From NCBI GenBank assembly GCA_002431975.1, contig DJFA01000109.1, positions 7,536 to 37,989 of the forward strand: a stretch of 30,454 nt of DNA, given 5' to 3'. The notes beneath the pieces are model-generated. The model made no database searches and was not told the origin of the DNA. It was given only the letters and a program-made list of their open reading frames with translations. Below are positions 1-7,296 of this stretch, in pieces. The stretch is from Ruminococcus sp. UBA5884. Lineage in GTDB: Bacteria; Bacillota; Clostridia; Oscillospirales; Ruminococcaceae. Within the stretch, counting starts at the first letter, position 1; each line of letters starts with the position of its first letter. The position numbers and the translations under genes were made by a program.

Positions 1-87
1 GTTTAACCATAATCCGGCGGGCGAACACAGTTCGCCCCTACAGGTATAAGGGAAATACCATATTTTCAACCATAAAATTTTATGTTA
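1..87. repeat. Interspersed hairpin repeat, copy A (cut by window start)
   Basis: The hairpin at 19-37 is GGGCGAAC-ACA-GTTCGCCC. To its left lies the TGGTTTAACCATAATCCGG segment also found in copies E and F. To its right is a type-1 arm (ccatattttcaaccataaaattttatg on this strand, matching copies B, C and D when reversed) that ends near GTTAA at about 84-88. The left end lies outside the window. The element has no ORF and sits downstream of the minus-strand gene at 252-1913. Family membership is seen directly. The exact right boundary is approximate because about 10 bases present in copy B near this end are missing. Confidence 0.8.
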
Positions 88-206
88 AATTTATTATATC
101 CTCGTCATATGTATGTAAAATGTTTTGCAGTGCAAATAATGTGATAAAAAAATGAATATTATTTCATCAGTTAGACACCTTATTTTCACATTTATGGAAT
201 ATAATA

Positions 207-237
207 AAAATTCCGGTTTTTTTATAACCGGAATTTT
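207..237 (-). terminator. Rho-independent terminator of the PIG-L-like gene
   Basis: A perfect 12-base stem, AAAATTCCGGTT (207-218) with AACCGGAATTTT (226-237), has a 7-base loop. On the minus strand it is followed by a run of T (TTTTTATTAT). It starts 15 bases after the stop of the gene at 252-1913, as expected for its terminator. The stem is nearly symmetrical, so it may also work from the other strand. Confidence 0.85.
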
Positions 238-251
238 ATCAGAAAAAAGAT

Positions 252-1913
252 TTATTTTTCATTATCGTTTCTGTCTTTGTATTTACGCCAGATAACTGCA
301 ATAACGGCGGCAGACATCATAATAACTGCTATTGCAAATACAACAGGTGAAGAACGTCTTGTTCCCTTATATTTTTCAGGAATTTCAGAAGTAACAGGAT
401 TTTTCTGATTATCGTCTGATTTTACTATATTTACAGAAAGATTTTCAAACATATCAGCGTCATCATTCTTGTCATATCCTGCATTTGTCCTGTAAAGACC
501 ATATACAGCCGATTTTTCTGCCGCATCATCAGCCATGGATACCCAGTTTGTCTGTGACTTATGGCAGGCAAATGCAGCCTGAGCTACTTCAAATGCAGAT
601 TTTCCGCCGAATGAATCAAGTGAAAGCCTCCAGTCAAATTTTATAGGCTTTACGAGATATTCAACATCGCCGTTATATCCGGCATTACCGGTGACATTTT
701 CATAATCGCTTCCCAGTGACTGTGTGTTGAGTTCATCATCTTCAGGAGGTGCAGATGTTTCAGCATAAAGACCTGTTTCAGATGATACAGATGTTTCAAG
801 AGCATATTTCTGATTACTTGTTTCTGAATAGCCATAAAGATGAAGATATGTTTTAGGAACGTCCCATACGCCGTATTCATTGGCAGAATCAGGATATTTG
901 TTCGGGTCAGCGGAAATTTCACAGGCATCAGCCAGAGCTTTTGCATAAAGCATATTCATACCTTTTCCGCCTTCGCCTTTAAGGTCCTGACCGACTGCAA
1001 CCTGAGGTTTGAAGCGTCTTATAAGAGATACAACATATTCAGTTACTTCATCTTCATCATAAACCATAAGAGCCTCATCATAGGTATTTACTTCACAGTC
1101 ATTGAAATCACCGAATACAGGATAATATTCAACTCCGCATTCCCAGAGAGCATTGAGTATTTCATGAGGACGGTAATATTCAAGCCACTGATTTACCATA
1201 TATGCAACCTGAACCTTTGCACCGACTTCGCCGGCATAATATGGGATAAGACCGCCAAAATCAATTACTTCATTGTTTCCTCTTGCAGGAAGAACAAGCA
1301 TATCAGCCTGTTCACACGGAGCTTTCCAGTCCTGAACCCATGAAGGCTTTTCAGTGGAGTTGAATGTGTATATATCGCATACAGTAGGAGAACCCTCCGG
1401 CAGAGTAACAGTTATTTCATTTGCAGGAGTTTCAAGTTCGGCATATTCATGAATAAAGCCGTTCTGACCGCACTGCATTGATTTTCCGTTATATGAAAGA
1501 GTCCATTCCTTTACGGGAGTATCCCAGATTATATACAATGCACAGATTGAACTTTTATCATTTGAAACGGTTATCTGGTCGCCTCCGCTGAATTTTATCT
1601 TTGTTGCACGGTTTTTGTCATTGAGGAGTGAAGATGAACTGACAATGCTGTCAGGAACAGTAATAATACTTTGTTTAGTGATATCGTTGTCAGAAGTTTT
1701 AAGCTCTTCAGCATCTTTTACGCCGTTTACCGCATCATATTCCGATGAAGCAGTGACAAGCGGCAGACTGTTTTCCTCAGATTCTGAAACAGCTGTTGTT
1801 TCAGCTTCAGAAGTAGTTTCAGATGTCACAGCAGAGCTGTAAAAAGAGGAGCTGAAAACTGTAACAGCCATCATTGATGATATAAGACCGCATAAAAATT
1901 TTTTATAAAGCAT
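252..1913 (-). CDS. Secreted, membrane-anchored PIG-L (LmbE-like) family protein lacking zinc ligands
   Basis: This 553-residue protein has an N-terminal signal peptide (about 1-28), a Ser/Thr/Glu-rich stretch (about 28-60), a beta-rich region (about 85-185), a PIG-L-type core (about 200-360 and 420-455), and one C-terminal membrane helix (about 523-541) followed by a basic tail. The core keeps family landmarks such as FGGLIPYYAGE (219-229), RPHEIL (248-253), RRFKPQVAVG (299-308) and FACHKSQ (448-454). Active PIG-L deacetylases bind zinc through an H-P/A-D-D-E motif and a later His. Here the first site reads R211-G-N-N-E215 and the second reads GQD...GKGMN (308-320), where relatives typically have GHD...GHGxH. 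All expected ligands appear substituted, so I infer a non-catalytic surface protein, perhaps one that binds glycans. A low-complexity insert lies at about 362-413. The start is set by an AGAGGT ribosome site 6 bases upstream of ATG. The fold assignment is fairly sure; the loss of activity is inferred. Confidence 0.8.
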   Translation of the reverse strand: MLYKKFLCGLISSMMAVTVFSSSFYSSAVTSETTSEAETTAVSESEENSLPLVTASSEYDAVNGVKDAEELKTSDNDITKQSIITVPDSIVSSSSLLNDKNRATKIKFSGGDQITVSNDKSSICALYIIWDTPVKEWTLSYNGKSMQCGQNGFIHEYAELETPANEITVTLPEGSPTVCDIYTFNSTEKPSWVQDWKAPCEQADMLVLPARGNNEVIDFGGLIPYYAGEVGAKVQVAYMVNQWLEYYRPHEILNALWECGVEYYPVFGDFNDCEVNTYDEALMVYDEDEVTEYVVSLIRRFKPQVAVGQDLKGEGGKGMNMLYAKALADACEISADPNKYPDSANEYGVWDVPKTYLHLYGYSETSNQKYALETSVSSETGLYAETSAPPEDDELNTQSLGSDYENVTGNAGYNGDVEYLVKPIKFDWRLSLDSFGGKSAFEVAQAAFACHKSQTNWVSMADDAAEKSAVYGLYRTNAGYDKNDDADMFENLSVNIVKSDDNQKNPVTSEIPEKYKGTRRSSPVVFAIAVIMMSAAVIAVIWRKYKDRNDNEK

Positions 1914-1975
1914 TTTTAACCTCTTGATTTTTATATAGATTAATATGAATCAGGTATTCATATTTTTATAAAACA

Positions 1976-2004
1976 ATTATACTATGTTTCGACAGAATTG
2001 TACA
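1976..2004 (-). promoter_or_regulatory. Promoter of the PIG-L-like gene with a Spo0A-box match in the spacer
   Basis: On the minus strand, TGTACA (-35, 1999-2004) and TATAAT (-10, 1976-1981) are separated by 17 bases. The spacer contains TGTCGAA (reverse of 1988-1994), a perfect match to the Spo0A binding-box core. The -35 matches the consensus at only 4 of 6 positions, so the promoter may need activation. The box match alone is 7 bases and could be chance. Confidence 0.55.
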
Positions 2005-2039
2005 TATAAGAATTTATTTTGTAACCAATTGTTTACCTT

Positions 2040-3128
2040 TTAGCCCACAACAACCGGCTGGTCGGGAGCAGTAGTTTCAGCATAGCTTATGGCGGACGGT
2101 TCAAAGACTGCATTGAAAAGGTTCTTTATATCACGGTATCTGTCATCAAGTGAGCTGCTTCCGAATATCAGTGCTATTATTTCAGTATTGTCCTTTGAGG
2201 CAGTAGCAACATAGCAGTAGCCGGCTTCATCAGTAAAGCCTGTTTTAAGACCGTCTGCATATGGGAAATAGTATTCTGAATCTTCAAAAAGTATTTTGTT
2301 GTTGTTTTCCCAGACGTATACAATTCCATCGCTTGCAGATGTGACTCTGTATGAAAGACTTGAACTTGCAGCTGTTATCTGAGGATATTCAATTGCAGCC
2401 CTTGCAGCCTTGAGCATATCTGAGGCAGTTACATAATGGTCTTCTCTGTACCAGCCGTCAGGGTCAGCAAAATGAGAGCTGTCCATTTCAAGTTCAGCGG
2501 CAAGGTCATTCATAAGACCGCAGAAATATTCAACAGCTTCTGCATCAGTCATTGCGGGATTTCCTGAAACAGTTCTTGCAGTATTTACGGCAATGGTATA
2601 AGCTGCATCATTTCCGGAAGGCAGGAGCATTCCATATATAAGGTCGCCGAGAGTAAGCTGTGAGCCTTCATTGAGATATGCAGAACTTGAGCCTTCACCG
2701 ATAAGCTGTATTTCAGTTCCGACAGTAAATACTGTGTCAGGGCTTATTTTTTCAAGAGCTGTCATTGCAGTTATAAGCTTTGTAGTACTTGCAGGATAGC
2801 ATCTGAAATCAGGATTTTTTTCAAAAAGAATGGTATTGGTTGTTTTATTGTATATAATTGCAGATTTTGCAGAAATCCTGTCAGGATTGATTATATCAGT
2901 ATAATCATAGTTATAAAGCGGAGTTGTAGTAGTTTCTTCAGCAGTTTCAGTTATTTCAGTTACAGTAACAGCTCGTTCGGCAGCATTTGCAGCCTTTTCA
3001 TCAGCTTTTTTATTCATATCCCTGTATATCAGGAATATTACGGAATACATAAGAAATGCTGAAACAAGAGCAAAGATTATTACATTGACATAATTTACTC
3101 TTCTTCTGGTTGTTTTTTTATTTTTCAT
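2040..3128 (-). CDS. D-alanyl-D-alanine carboxypeptidase (S11 family, low-molecular-weight PBP)
   Basis: This 362-residue enzyme would remove the terminal D-Ala from peptidoglycan pentapeptides outside the cytoplasmic membrane. All three penicillin-binding motifs are present: S114-T-T-K117 (nucleophile and base), S171-G-N173 and K295-T-G297. A single hydrophobic segment at about 15-36 after a basic N-terminus acts as signal anchor. A Thr/Glu-rich linker (about 50-70) leads into the catalytic domain. The long C-terminal beta domain of PBP5 is missing, and anchoring is N-terminal instead. The start chosen is ATG at 3128 with AAGGAG (3139-3144) 10 bases upstream. The reading frame stays open further upstream, but that part is repeat DNA. 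Repeat copy B fills most of the gap to the CPBP gene, and I see no clear promoter of its own, so it may be cotranscribed with that gene. Confidence 0.93.
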   Translation of the reverse strand: MKNKKTTRRRVNYVNVIIFALVSAFLMYSVIFLIYRDMNKKADEKAANAAERAVTVTEITETAEETTTTPLYNYDYTDIINPDRISAKSAIIYNKTTNTILFEKNPDFRCYPASTTKLITAMTALEKISPDTVFTVGTEIQLIGEGSSSAYLNEGSQLTLGDLIYGMLLPSGNDAAYTIAVNTARTVSGNPAMTDAEAVEYFCGLMNDLAAELEMDSSHFADPDGWYREDHYVTASDMLKAARAAIEYPQITAASSSLSYRVTSASDGIVYVWENNNKILFEDSEYYFPYADGLKTGFTDEAGYCYVATASKDNTEIIALIFGSSSLDDRYRDIKNLFNAVFEPSAISYAETTAPDQPVVVG

Positions 3129-3152
3129 ATTGATAAAACTCCTTTTATATTG

Positions 3153-3282
3153 ACGCCAGTTTAATGGATTGTTTTTGCAGGTCGTCCGTGTAAACCGGCG
3201 GGCGACCAATGGTCGCCCCTACAGAATGTACGGAAAATTCCATGTTTTCAATCATAAAATTTTTATATCGAATTTGCGTTAA
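3153..3282. repeat. Interspersed hairpin repeat, copy B
   Basis: The hairpin at 3200-3218 is GGGCGACC-AAT-GGTCGCCC. The right arm is type 1 and ends CGAATTTGCGTTAA (3269-3282). The left side, CGCCAGTTTAATGGATTG, matches the type-2 arm end, and a second hairpin between them is eroded to ggtcgtccgtgtaaacc. The element lies between the CPBP stop (3301) and the dacA-like ribosome site (3139-3144), so it occupies the whole spacer between two minus-strand genes. Confidence 0.8.
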
Positions 3283-3300
3283 GGAAGCTCCTGCAAAATG

Positions 3301-4458
3301 TTACTGCATAATAAGATAAGTAAATGTAAGAACTATATGTGTCAGAATAAGGATATCCATTCCGACAGACTGAAACATCAGAGGTACACATCTGTTTTTC
3401 TGAGCCTGTACAGGTTTCGGAAATTTGTCCTTGTTCTTTATTATTGAAATAATGAATATAACAGCTCCGAATATCAGGAAAAACAGAACCCATACAGTAT
3501 AGATGATATTTCCTATATCCTCATTCATTTCAGCAATCAGTGAAATAACAGTATTTGTTGTATTGACTGTCATGTGAAGTATTATTGCAGGTATTATTGA
3601 ATTATGCTTTACTGCAACATATCCGAGGAATATTCCGACTGTAAAGGCAAGTATGAACTGTGGTATGTTTTCATGCATAAGAGCAAATATAAGTGCAGAT
3701 GTTATTATTCCGAATCTCTGGCTTACTCTTGAAAGATTTTTAAGTACAAATCCTCTGAGTACAAGTTCTTCTGTTACAGGGGCAATTATGCAGGTATAGA
3801 GTACTGTTACAATAGTCTTTGTAACACTTGAGGTTACGGGTGAATCTTCAAGAGAAGCATATATATCAACTCCGAAAATATTGTCAAGCAAAGGCGAAAC
3901 AACAGCATTTGAAAGCATTGCGGAAGCCATCTGGAGAAATATTGCTATTACAACATATCTCATCATGGTTTTTGCATCAATATCTCTTGTTTTAAAAAAT
4001 GATGACCTGTCAATTCCTGTAGCCTTGCAGCCAATCATGAATACAAGTATATTTGCTGTCATATAGCATATTCCGTTAAGAGCCATATTTATAGATGAAT
4101 TGCTGAATTTCTGCATTATAATGTCATAATATCCGTCATTCAGTGCGGCTGAACCATCAATTGCGGCAATAGTTGCTGATACAGCCATACTGATTATAAA
4201 TGCAAGGATATTTACGATAAGTATCTGACCTGTCATAAAAAGTCCTGTCATATTATAATAATGTTTTATTTTTCTTTTTTCCGCAGTTGCAGGAGTTTCA
4301 GGGAGTTCACAGTTTTTCATTGCTGTCTGAGGTACAATGCTGCGGTAATCGGGGCTGTAATCCTGAAATTCAGTGCTGTTTCCGAACGGATTTGAACAGT
4401 CCCTGACACATTCTTCCGTCTGCTGCTTCGGACTGTAGGAATAAGGGTTAGCGTTCAT
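3301..4458 (-). CDS. CPBP-family intramembrane glutamic protease (CAAX/Abi type)
   Basis: This 385-residue multi-pass membrane protein belongs to the CPBP family, which cleaves substrates within the membrane. The signature is present: E230-E231-x3-R235 (TEELVLRG), F258-x3-H262 (FALMHEN) and H295-x3-N299 (HMTVN). A hydrophilic cytoplasmic N-terminus of about 65 residues, rich in Tyr, Ser, Asn and Pro, precedes the first membrane segment, with about seven or eight hydrophobic segments after it. ATG at 4458 has AGGAGG 6-7 bases upstream. It is divergent from spo0A with its own promoter at 4493-4521. The substrate is unknown; in Firmicutes such proteins act in peptide processing, bacteriocin immunity or membrane-protein turnover. 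Confidence 0.88.
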   Translation of the reverse strand: MNANPYSYSPKQQTEECVRDCSNPFGNSTEFQDYSPDYRSIVPQTAMKNCELPETPATAEKRKIKHYYNMTGLFMTGQILIVNILAFIISMAVSATIAAIDGSAALNDGYYDIIMQKFSNSSINMALNGICYMTANILVFMIGCKATGIDRSSFFKTRDIDAKTMMRYVVIAIFLQMASAMLSNAVVSPLLDNIFGVDIYASLEDSPVTSSVTKTIVTVLYTCIIAPVTEELVLRGFVLKNLSRVSQRFGIITSALIFALMHENIPQFILAFTVGIFLGYVAVKHNSIIPAIILHMTVNTTNTVISLIAEMNEDIGNIIYTVWVLFFLIFGAVIFIISIIKNKDKFPKPVQAQKNRCVPLMFQSVGMDILILTHIVLTFTYLIMQ

Positions 4459-4492
4459 TTTCTGCCTCCTGAAAAATTTATATTTTTTTATT

Positions 4493-4521
4493 ATTATATA
4501 TTATAATTTCCTGATAGTCAA
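4493..4521 (-). promoter_or_regulatory. Sigma-A promoter of the CPBP protease gene
   Basis: On the minus strand TTGACT (4516-4521), a 17-base spacer and TATAAT (4493-4498). The hexamers match consensus at 5 of 6 and 6 of 6 positions, 35 bases upstream of the ATG. Confidence 0.75.
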
Positions 4522-4616
4522 TGACGGATAAAAATAAAAAAATCAGCCTGCATAGATAAGAAAAAATCTCATATTCTGCTTTTTTATATTTTTTGGAAAT
4601 TATTTTCACAAAACAC

Positions 4617-4645
4617 TTGATTTTTATGAAATACTATGCTAAAAT
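4617..4645 (+). promoter_or_regulatory. Sigma-A promoter of spo0A
   Basis: TTGATT (4617-4622), a 17-base spacer and TAAAAT (4640-4645), 42 bases upstream of the spo0A ATG. I found no TGTCGAA box or clear sigma-H promoter beside it, so the autoregulation known in Bacillus is not visible here. Confidence 0.65.
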
Positions 4646-4687
4646 ATGGAAGTAGTAAAAAATTTCATATTTTCAGGAGGTAAAATA

Positions 4688-5467
4688 ATGATTAACAAGG
4701 TTAAGGTACTTATCGGCGATGACAGTGTTGAATATGGCATTGCCTGTGCGAGCAGTCTGCGTGGAAAGGGGCTTTATGTCGTTACCAGACCAAAGGACGG
4801 AAATGTAATACTCGACTCAATCAGAAATGATTCACCGGACGTTGTTGTTATCGATGCAATTCTCCCGCATATCGATGCTATTGAAATGATGAAGAAAATT
4901 TCAGCCTCAGGCTGTAAAAAGCCTGCATTCATCATAACATCAGCATATGACAACACATTCATTGAACGTCAGGTAATGCAGAACGGAGCATCATATTTCA
5001 TGCTCAAGCCGTTTGATGTGAATACTCTCGGTGACCGCATTCTCTCTCTTACTCAGGACGACCCAAAGGATAATCCGAAAAACAAGATAAATCCGTCAGG
5101 TGAACAGGATATGGAAATAGTCGTTACAGATGTTATACATCAGCTCGGAGTTCCGGCACATATCAAGGGATATCATTACCTCAGGGAAGCAATCCTTTCA
5201 TCACTCGATGACCCTGAACTGCTTGAAAGCGTTACAAAATCCCTTTATCCGAATGTTGCCCAGAAATTCCAGACTACTTCTTCAAGAGTTGAAAGAGCTA
5301 TCCGCCATGCAATCGAAATAGCATGGGACAGAGGCAATCTTGATACACTCAATTCATTTTTCGGATATACGGTAAATACCTGTAAGGGAAAGCCTACAAA
5401 TTCCGAATTTATCGCACTTATAACCGATAAGCTCAGACTTCAGTACAAATCAGTTCTCAGAGCATAA
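4688..5467 (+). CDS. spo0A: Spo0A, stage 0 sporulation master response regulator
   Basis: This 259-residue phosphorylation-dependent transcription factor commits cells to sporulation. The N-terminal receiver (about 3-122) has the acidic pair D11-D12, phosphoacceptor D56 (VVVIDAILPH), S85 at the switch Thr/Ser position and K107 (MLKPF). A hydrophilic linker (about 123-140) leads to the Spo0A C-terminal DNA-binding domain (about 143-255), with YHYLREAI, LYPNVA and the recognition region SSRVERAIRHAIEIAW (198-213). Length is close to the Bacillus protein. The start is ATG at 4688, with AGGAGG 7 bases upstream; an upstream in-frame start has no ribosome site. The usual clostridial neighbour spoIVB is absent. 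The next gene on the strand is flavin-reductase-like. Confidence 0.97.
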   Translation: MINKVKVLIGDDSVEYGIACASSLRGKGLYVVTRPKDGNVILDSIRNDSPDVVVIDAILPHIDAIEMMKKISASGCKKPAFIITSAYDNTFIERQVMQNGASYFMLKPFDVNTLGDRILSLTQDDPKDNPKNKINPSGEQDMEIVVTDVIHQLGVPAHIKGYHYLREAILSSLDDPELLESVTKSLYPNVAQKFQTTSSRVERAIRHAIEIAWDRGNLDTLNSFFGYTVNTCKGKPTNSEFIALITDKLRLQYKSVLRA

Positions 5468-5476
5468 AATTCATAC

Positions 5477-5505
5477 TTGTAAAACACGTCTTTTTGTGGT
5501 ATTAT
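5477..5505 (+). promoter_or_regulatory. Probable promoter of the flavin-reductase-like gene
   Basis: TTGTAA (5477-5482), 17 bases, TATTAT (5500-5505), located 52 bases upstream of the ATG at 5557. No convincing terminator separates spo0A from it, so readthrough from spo0A is also possible. Confidence 0.5.
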
Positions 5506-5556
5506 TATCATATTGTTTAAATATTATTTGATTCACAGAAAGGAATGATTTTTAAT

Positions 5557-6060
5557 ATGAATTTTGAAGAATTTGACCTTCTTGCTGCGGATATCAATCC
5601 GTTTAAACTTATCGGCAAAGACTGGATGCTTGTTACAGCCGGCGACAGCAGCTCATATAATACAATGCTCGCTTCATGGGGCGGACTTGGAGTAATGTGG
5701 GGTAAAAATGTTGCTGAATGCATGATAAGACCTTCAAGAAGAACTCTTGATTTTGTTGAAAGCAATGAACTTTTCACACTTTCTTTTTTCGATGAACAAT
5801 ACCGTGATGCATTGAATTTCTGCGGCACACATTCAGGAAGAGATTATGACAAGGCTAAGGAAACAGGACTTGTACCATGGTTTACTGACGGTACAGCTGC
5901 TTTTGAACAGGCAAAGCTTGTACTTGTATGCAGAAAACTTTATTCCCAGAATCTTGACACAAATCTTTTTATTGATAAAAGCTGTCTGAAATGGTATGAA
6001 AAAGACGGTGTTCACAAGGTTTTTGTAGGCGAAATCGTAAAGGCTTACATAAAACGCTAA
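5557..6060 (+). CDS. Flavin reductase-like (FMN-binding split barrel) domain protein
   Basis: This 167-residue cytoplasmic protein resembles small flavin-reductase-domain proteins that bind FMN. Visible family features are NPFKLIGKDWMLVTAG (about 14-29), YNTMLASWGGLGVMWGKN (about 34-51), the arginine segment MIRPSRRTLDFVE, LFTLSFFDE and CGTHSGRDYDK, each typical of the split-barrel flavin pocket. The substrate is unknown. The start is ATG at 5557 with AAAGGA about 12 bases upstream; the in-frame ATG at 5545 abuts the ribosome site and is unlikely. A strong terminator follows. Confidence 0.8.
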   Translation: MNFEEFDLLAADINPFKLIGKDWMLVTAGDSSSYNTMLASWGGLGVMWGKNVAECMIRPSRRTLDFVESNELFTLSFFDEQYRDALNFCGTHSGRDYDKAKETGLVPWFTDGTAAFEQAKLVLVCRKLYSQNLDTNLFIDKSCLKWYEKDGVHKVFVGEIVKAYIKR

Positions 6061-6111
6061 GTATTTTATTCCAGCTATTTTGATGATTTCTTTTTTTTAA
6101 TGATTTTATTT

Positions 6112-6141
6112 AAGGACTGTTTTTTATGCAGTCCTTTTTTT
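6112..6141 (+). terminator. Rho-independent terminator after the flavin-reductase-like gene
   Basis: Stem AAGGACTG (6112-6119) with CAGTCCTT (6129-6136), a 9-base loop and a run of seven T (6135-6141). It lies about 50 bases after the stop codon and closes the plus-strand spo0A region. Confidence 0.88.
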
Positions 6142-6151
6142 ATTTGTATAA

Positions 6152-6387
6152 TAACGCAAATTCGGTAACAAAATTTTATAATTGAAAATAAGGAATTTTT
6201 CGTTTATTCTGTAGGGGCGAACTGTGTTCGCCCGTTGGGGTATGCTGTAAACCGGGCGGGCGACCAATGGTCGCCCCTACAAAACGAATCTGAATTTCAG
6301 ATGGGCGAATCACAGAAAATAATCATCGAATTGTGTAATTTAAATTTTTATAGGGGCGAACGATGTTCACCCCTATCGAATTGGTGT
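6152..6387. repeat. Interspersed hairpin repeat, copy C (compound, three hairpins)
   Basis: The left end is TAACGCAAATTC (6152-6163) with a type-1 arm. Hairpins lie at 6215-6233 (GGGCGAAC-TGT-GTTCGCCC), 6258-6276 (GGGCGACC-AAT-GGTCGCCC) and 6350-6376 (ATAGGGGCGAAC-GAT-GTTCACCCCTAT, one mismatch). The right side has a type-2 arm ending ATCGAATTGTG near 6335, then the third hairpin and a second end, ATCGAATTGGTGTT (6374-6387). This suggests two overlapping insertions or a duplicated end. Together with the terminator it accounts for the 329-base gap between 6060 and 6390. The last repeat base is 2 bases from the mrp stop codon. The core at 6211-6280 matches copy G inverted at 69 of 70 bases. Confidence 0.85.
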
Positions 6388-6389
6388 TT

Positions 6390-7214
6390 TTAAAGAGCAG
6401 CTACAGCCTTTACTGCATTATCAAGCCAGTTTCCTTCAAAAAGTTCGATAGCTCCCTTGTCAACAGCAGCTGCAAGTTTAGGATTTACCGGAATTTTTGC
6501 AAGTACAGGAACATTATACTGTTTTGCAGTTTCTTCAATATGGCTTTCACCGAAAATATTGATATGCTTTCCGCAGTCAGGACATTCAGCATAACTCATA
6601 TTTTCTATAATTCCGATTATAGGAATATTCATCATCTGAGCCATTTTAACAGCCTTTTCAACTATCATTGAAACAAGCTCCTGAGGAGATGTGACTATGA
6701 TTATTCCGTCAACAGGCACTGACTGGAAAACAGTAAGCGGAACATCACCTGTTCCCGGCGGCATATCAATGAACATATAGTCTACATCCTGCCAGATTAC
6801 ATCTGTCCAGAACTGTTTTACCATTCCTGCAATAACAGGGCCTCTCCAGATAACAGGGTCTGTATCATGTTCAAGAAGCAGATTTACAGACATTATATCA
6901 GTACCAAGCTTGCTTTTTACAGGGTCAATGCCATGCTCATTTCCAACAGCCTTATTCTTTATTCCAAAAGCCTTAGGAATTGAAGGGCCTGTTATATCGG
7001 CATCAAGTATTGCACAGTGGTAGCCTTCTCTCTGCATACTTACAGCAAGCATTGATGAAACTATTGATTTTCCGACACCGCCCTTGCCGCTTACAACGCC
7101 GATTACTTTTTTTATGCTGCTCAGTTCGTGAGGAGCTTCGAGGAAGCTTTTCGGGTCACGGTCAGAGCAGTTCTGACTGCATGAACCGCAGTCATGTGTA
7201 CAGTTTTCGCTCAT
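6390..7214 (-). CDS. mrp: Mrp/NBP35-family iron-sulfur cluster carrier ATPase
   Basis: This 274-residue cytoplasmic P-loop protein would bind and transfer Fe-S clusters (ApbC/Mrp/NBP35 group). The deviant Walker A motif GKGGVGKS (43-50), DADITGPSIP (71-80) and DMPPGTGD (150-157) are intact. The cluster-bridging C211-P-D-C214 pair is present. It also has an N-terminal Cys cluster, C5-x3-C9-x2-C12-x3-C16, reminiscent of NBP35, so it may hold a second cluster. The N-terminal DUF59 domain found in many bacterial Mrp proteins is absent. ATG at 7214 has GGAGG about 7 bases upstream. It is transcribed alone from a promoter overlapping the end of the upstream gene. Confidence 0.93.
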   Translation of the reverse strand: MSENCTHDCGSCSQNCSDRDPKSFLEAPHELSSIKKVIGVVSGKGGVGKSIVSSMLAVSMQREGYHCAILDADITGPSIPKAFGIKNKAVGNEHGIDPVKSKLGTDIMSVNLLLEHDTDPVIWRGPVIAGMVKQFWTDVIWQDVDYMFIDMPPGTGDVPLTVFQSVPVDGIIIVTSPQELVSMIVEKAVKMAQMMNIPIIGIIENMSYAECPDCGKHINIFGESHIEETAKQYNVPVLAKIPVNPKLAAAVDKGAIELFEGNWLDNAVKAVAAL

Positions 7215-7224
7215 AATAAACCTC

Positions 7225-7272
7225 CGGTATGATTCGGTATTTTAACGGATAGTCAAGAGGTGAGGGATACCG
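7225..7272 (-). promoter_or_regulatory. mrp 5' leader with two alternative pairings, one covering the ribosome site
   Basis: On the minus strand CGGTAT (reverse of 7267-7272) can pair with ATACCG at 7235-7240 or with a second ATACCG at 7225-7230. The second copy runs directly into the GGAGG ribosome site. The untranslated leader is about 75 bases. Alternate pairing that exposes or hides the ribosome site is an inference from these 6-base matches. It matches no riboswitch class I recognise. Confidence 0.3.
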
Positions 7273-7296
7273 ATTTTTTTCCGCCCGCACCGGAAT

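Noticed and set aside
840..1343. Plus-strand ORF of 167 residues opposite the PIG-L-like gene
   Set aside because: No ribosome site, odd composition, and fully contained within a well-supported gene on the other strand. The same reasoning removes the other antisense ORFs in recG, ppk, fakA and the aminopeptidase.
3129..3209. N-terminal extension of the D-Ala-D-Ala carboxypeptidase starting inside repeat copy B
   Set aside because: The extra 27 codons come partly from repeat DNA and have no ribosome site. ATG at 3128 has AAGGAG at normal distance and begins the signal anchor.
7215..7296. Known riboswitch upstream of mrp
   Set aside because: I could not match the leader to any class core; only short alternative pairings are visible.
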